Both the position numbers and the translations under genes were made by a program. The notes beneath the pieces were generated by a model. The model worked only from the letters and a program-made list of their open reading frames with translations. It had not been told where the DNA came from and searched no databases. Of a stretch of DNA of 5,531 bases, positions 5,401 through 5,531 are shown in pieces (position 1 is the first letter of the stretch; each line of letters begins with the position of its first letter). Source of the DNA: Chloroflexia bacterium (GTDB lineage Bacteria > Chloroflexota > Chloroflexia > QHBQ01 > JADMIH01). Location: NCBI GenBank assembly GCA_025927935.1, contig JAICKM010000486.1, positions 1 to 5,531 of the forward strand, given 5' to 3'.

Positions 5401-5531
5401 ATGCACAAAGCGATCAACATGCAAGGCGAAGTGCAGATGGCCGGCGGCGAGGACGCCGTCCGCCAGGCGTTGCAGAGCGCGTTTGCCGCCACCAATCCGG
5501 AGTTGAAGCTAACCATCAAGGGCCTGTCGCC
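5401..5531 (+). CDS. Unrecognised protein, N-terminal 43 residues only, cut by window edge
   Basis: The frame is open from the ATG at 5401 to the right edge, with no stop. GAGGAG (5389-5394) lies 6 nt before the ATG, the best ribosome binding site in the window, which is the main reason to accept the gene. A TTG codon directly precedes the ATG but would sit too close to the Shine-Dalgarno. The visible residues begin MHKAINMQGEVQMAGGEDAV and continue with RQALQSAFAATNPELKLTIKG; there is no signal peptide or membrane segment. An amphipathic helix (about 18-30) followed by a strand (34-39) is a plausible reading. No family is recognised. It lies 53 nt after the lamin-tail gene on the same strand and could be read through from the promoter at 3894, unless the intervening hairpin terminates transcription. 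Confidence 0.7.
   Translation, partial: MHKAINMQGEVQMAGGEDAVRQALQSAFAATNPELKLTIKGLS

Noticed and set aside
1..5531. Mobile element, CRISPR array, tRNA, rRNA or toxin-antitoxin pair
   Set aside because: No transposase motifs, terminal inverted repeats, spaced identical repeats, tRNA-like cloverleaf or small paired ORFs were found; composition is uniform across the window.

Overview
This is a 5.5 kb, GC-rich, densely coded chromosomal window. It shows no sign of a phage, insertion sequence, CRISPR array, tRNA or rRNA. The lineage is inferred: high GC, an exported lamin-tail-domain protein with Pro/Thr-rich linkers, and a membrane NERD-type protein together suggest an environmental bacterium, possibly Chloroflexota. 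No marker gene here proves that.

Layout. The minus-strand block runs leftward from 1946 and holds a complete 444-aa beta-ketoacyl-ACP synthase II (FabF-type, 1946..612). Three bases after its stop comes the start of a two-TM protein with a degenerate NERD-like (nuclease-related) domain, cut by the left edge (608..<1). A 228-bp divergent intergenic region (1947..2174) carries a perfect 7-2-7 inverted repeat and a plausible sigma-70 promoter facing right. The plus-strand block then holds two family-2 glycosyltransferases in tandem, 13 nt apart. The first is a WbbL/rhamnosyltransferase-like enzyme (2175..3104). The second is of the WaaE/KdtX/LgtF-like type (3118..3897).

A near-consensus promoter (TTGACA-17-TAGAAT) has its -35 box laid over the stop codon of the second glycosyltransferase. 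It should drive a 430-aa membrane-anchored exported protein (4055..5347) with a central Cys/His-containing beta-rich domain and a C-terminal lamin tail domain. After a strong GC hairpin, a further ORF with an excellent ribosome binding site starts at 5401 and runs off the right edge; its function is not recognised.

How the genes fit together. The tandem glycosyltransferases probably add sugars to a cell-surface glycan or glycolipid. The lamin-tail protein is also an extracytoplasmic product, but its own promoter makes it a separate unit. The fabF gene provides acyl-chain elongation and is probably co-transcribed with the NERD-like membrane protein, a pairing with no obvious biochemical explanation. 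I see no clear defence or mobile system; the most interesting items are the lamin-tail protein, the degenerate NERD-like protein, and the small palindromes at regulatory positions.
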